A stretch of DNA of 6,457 bases from SURF-24 sp964537965 (GTDB taxonomy: Bacteria > Bacteroidota > Ignavibacteria > Ignavibacteriales > SURF-24), in assembly GCA_964537965.1 (NCBI GenBank), contig CAZIDB010000254.1:1-6457 (forward strand), given 5' to 3'. The notes under the pieces are model-generated. The model did not search any database, was not told where the DNA came from, and saw only the letters and a list, made by a program, of their open reading frames with translations. Position numbers and translations under genes: made by a program. Positions within the stretch are counted from its first letter, which is position 1; each line of letters starts with the position of its first letter. Positions 4,748 to 6,457 of the stretch are shown here, piece by piece.

Positions 4748-4796
4748 GTTACCTCGGTACATCCCGGTTTTATCGGGACACTCGGTAACCTTTTTT
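4748..4796 (+). terminator. Structured element copy f (inverted) acting as terminator
   Basis: The outer stem GTTACC (4748-4753) pairs with GGTAAC (4784-4789), and the inner stem TCCCG (4762-4766) pairs with CGGGA (4774-4778). Six Ts follow at 4791-4796. It lies 62 bases after the pseudogene stop, in the right place and orientation to end that transcript. Read on the minus strand it is the same element as copies c and e (GGTTACCGAGT, inner stem, TGTACCGA, GGTAAC), with compensatory changes in the outer stem. The left flank (about 4707-4740, CCCGATAAGGATTG then TCGAAACAACC) looks like another copy with its middle deleted. Confidence 0.65.
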
Positions 4797-4814
4797 GATA
4801 TACATACTAATTAA

Positions 4815-5152
4815 CCTGAAAAGAATGAGTAGTATCAAAACAACTTTGTCTAACAATGAATTTTGAACACCGAATTTCTAATGATGAAGTGATTTTCAAT
4901 TATCCTTAGCTTTCCATTATTCCAACATTCCATTAACATTAGGCGATATTCCAAACATACAGTTTTCTTCAGTTTCCTTCGCCTCTATCAACTTAATGAC
5001 AATTGAATGACCATTGAATTACAATTGTACTCCCATCGAATGACAATTGTATTATCAACGGATTACAATCCCAATTAAATGCTCAATGACCAATTCTGAA
5101 TAACCAATAACCATTTTAGGTTTTTCTTAATCACAGCGTGCCTCACCTTCCC
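4815..5152 (+). repeat. Composite repeat module, copy III (partial)
   Basis: The module starts with an internally deleted structured element (GAGTAG joined to TATCAAAACAAC, about 4826-4845) followed by a CTTTGTCTAACAATGAA tail. Then come the linker with CCATTATTCCAACATTCCATT (about 4901-4994), an 11-bp array (4995-5071) and the linker with TTCTTAATCACAGCG (5072-5150). It ends at the stop codon of the SGNH-like gene, so the second array and the closing structured element found in copies I and II are absent. No gene is present between 4687 and 5152. Confidence 0.8.
4995..5071 (+). repeat. 11-bp tandem array III-A
   Basis: Seven contiguous units are AATGACAATTG, AATGACCATTG, AATTACAATTG, TACTCCCATCG, AATGACAATTG, TATTATCAACG and GATTACAATCC. 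The flanks match array II-A, while several internal units have drifted. The 11-bp phase is unbroken. Confidence 0.8.
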
Positions 5153-6457
5153 TTACTTCAACAGCATCATTTTTCTTGTCAGGGATTTTTCTCCTGCTTT
5201 TAATCTGTAAAAGTATATTCCTGATGGTAAATACTCTGAATGAAAATTAACTTCATAATTACCGGGACTCTTTTCCTCATTCACAAGTGTTGCGACTTCA
5301 TTGCCAAGAATATCATACAACTTTAACAAAACATTTTGTAGGGGCGTATTGCAATACGCCCCTACGGGTATTGTATATTTTATTTTTGTTGTTGGATTAA
5401 ATGGATTGGGATAGTTCTGCGATAATTCAAATTTTGTCGGTAAAATTTCTGTTGTAGCTAAATCTGTCGGACGAGAACTGCCGTAAACTTCAAATTCATT
5501 AAGTACATAACTTGAATCCGTATTATTGCCTGATATACAAAGCAGGCGAATGTATCTTCCTTCGCCAGTCAAACCTGTAATATCATCAACGCCGCCATCA
5601 CCTGCATTATTTGTAAAGATTCTTTTGGTGCTTCCTGCTGCAGTTAAAGTTTCAAAGTGATAAACTTTTCCGTAAACACTTCCCCATTTAAGAACAACAC
5701 GGTTTATATAAATTGTTTTTCCAAAGTCTATATAAATCCATTGTGTATTTCCGGCATTGCTTATCCAAGCTGTTGTTGTATCATCATCTGCGGCAAGATT
5801 TGGTGTCAATCCTCTTGCAGTAGAAGAAGCTTTGAATGCAGCCGCTAAAAGTGATCTGTTAATTTTATCAGCATCAAGAACCTGGACTGTAATTGTTGAA
5901 GTATCAGTAAGATCGCCGCCGGCAATTAATTTATATGAAGTGGTTTCTGTGGGACTTACTATCTTTGTTCCGTTAGATAAAACAGCTTCACCGTCAAGCT
6001 GAGCAGTTGATCCATTTGAAGTAGTCCAGTTTAATTCCGAGGATTCTCCCGCACCTTTTTCTAAAATCGGTGGATTAGCATAAAATGATTTTATATTTCC
6101 CGGCGGAAGATATTGAACAGATACAACACTCGTATCATTTACCTCACCGGTTGTTGTTAAAGTATAATAAGTATCTCCGGTTGGAGTAACCTCAAGTGAG
6201 TCTGTTTGATTTACTGGAACTCCATCCAGCAGAACCTGTGAACCAGCAGTGGTTTCCCAATAAAGCTTAAGCGATTGTCCCTGTTCAAACATAGCGGGAT
6301 TTGCATTAAAGTATCTTATAATTCCTGTTGGACTTGAACTGATAGAATCGAAAGCAATCTTAGCCATAACTCCGTAACCTTCAGCATTTGGATGAATGCC
6401 ATCAGAAAAAAGTGCGCTGGAATTTTTCAATCCTTCATTAAAATTGATAAGTAAGGT
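5153..6457 (-). CDS. Secreted SGNH-hydrolase-like protein with Ig, discoidin-like and sorting domains (5' part missing)
   Basis: The frame is open to the window edge, so the 434 visible residues are the C-terminal part. An internal TTG at 6430 is not a real start, because TLLINFNEG precedes it in frame. Visible residues 15-31 carry SDGIHPNAEGYGVMA, the last conserved block of SGNH/GDSL hydrolases; D19 and H22 would be catalytic, while the GDS serine block lies outside the window. Two Ig-like modules follow (about 47-115 and 121-195), both opening with a 'FxANPP-EKG' strand. A discoidin-like (F5/8 type C) module spans about 198-326 (WIYIDFGK, INRVVLKWG, GRYIRLLCISG, NEFEVYG). The C-terminal sorting domain (about 336-434) has QNYPNPFNP at 347-355, the LYDILGNEVATLV strand and the basic end KMMLLK, implying export to the surface by a type IX-like route. 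A carbohydrate-ester substrate is plausible from the domain mix but not shown. Residues 365-374 are encoded by an inserted palindrome. Confidence 0.88.
   Translation of the reverse strand, partial: TLLINFNEGLKNSSALFSDGIHPNAEGYGVMAKIAFDSISSSPTGIIRYFNANPAMFEQGQSLKLYWETTAGSQVLLDGVPVNQTDSLEVTPTGDTYYTLTTTGEVNDTSVVSVQYLPPGNIKSFYANPPILEKGAGESSELNWTTSNGSTAQLDGEAVLSNGTKIVSPTETTSYKLIAGGDLTDTSTITVQVLDADKINRSLLAAAFKASSTARGLTPNLAADDDTTTAWISNAGNTQWIYIDFGKTIYINRVVLKWGSVYGKVYHFETLTAAGSTKRIFTNNAGDGGVDDITGLTGEGRYIRLLCISGNNTDSSYVLNEFEVYGSSRPTDLATTEILPTKFELSQNYPNPFNPTTKIKYTIPVGAYCNTPLQNVLLKLYDILGNEVATLVNEEKSPGNYEVNFHSEYLPSGIYFYRLKAGEKSLTRKMMLLK
5338..5365. repeat. Perfect 28-bp palindrome inside the coding sequence
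   Basis: GTAGGGGCGTATTG is followed directly by its exact reverse complement. It encodes VGAYCNTPLQ in the sorting domain of the SGNH-like protein, between the TKIKYTIP and NVLLKLYDILG strands, at a loop. The GC-rich palindrome contrasts with its AT-rich gene. The length and reading frame leave the downstream strands intact, so the domain probably still folds. Confidence 0.85.

Noticed and set aside
6428..6430. TTG start for the SGNH-like gene
   Set aside because: The frame stays open to the window edge, and the SGNH block at the start of the visible part needs an upstream catalytic region.

Overview
The window suggests a member of the Ignavibacteria/Chlorobi–Bacteroidetes side of the bacterial tree. 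The strongest clue is the minus-strand gene at the right edge. It ends in the secretion-sorting domain with the QNYPNPFNP signature and a basic tail that is typical of Ignavibacteriales and relatives. The other clues are AT-rich DNA, PEGA/propeller lipoproteins, and a start region (gene at 619-2064) without a Shine-Dalgarno sequence. The species cannot be named from this window.

There are only two intact coding regions, both on the minus strand. At 619-2064 lies a 481-residue lipoprotein with two PEGA domains and a seven-blade 'WIGT' propeller. At 5153-6457 lies the 3' part of a secreted SGNH-hydrolase-like protein with two Ig-like modules, a discoidin-like module and a C-terminal sorting domain; its 5' part is outside the window. 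Between them, on the plus strand at 3501-4686, is a decayed PQQ-type beta-propeller lipoprotein gene with at least three in-frame stops and two frameshifts. All three loci encode exported or surface proteins. Nothing shows that they form one pathway or operon.

The unusual part is the non-coding DNA, close to 40% of the window. A composite repeat module of about 300-560 bp occurs three times in the same orientation (1-540, 2254-2816, 4815-5152). Each copy combines (i) a small structured element with an outer GGTTGYT/ARCAACC-type stem, conserved GAGTR and GTAYCGA strands, and an inner hairpin of variable sequence; (ii) one or two arrays of an 11-bp tandem repeat, AATKACMATYG, about one helical turn per unit; and (iii) conserved linkers. 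Two further copies of the structured element lie in the opposite orientation and are followed by T-runs, so they look like terminators. Small GC-rich palindromes sit inside these repeats (414-443, 2327-2347), and a perfect 28-bp palindrome sits in frame inside the hydrolase coding sequence (5338-5365).

A separate stretch, 2820-3300, belongs to neither the modules nor a gene. It holds two copies of a 23-bp sequence, each followed by hairpins with C-rich loops and a T-run. The second unit (3122-3284) has three successive hairpins, all presenting TCCCC-type apical loops, and is the best candidate for an undescribed non-coding RNA.
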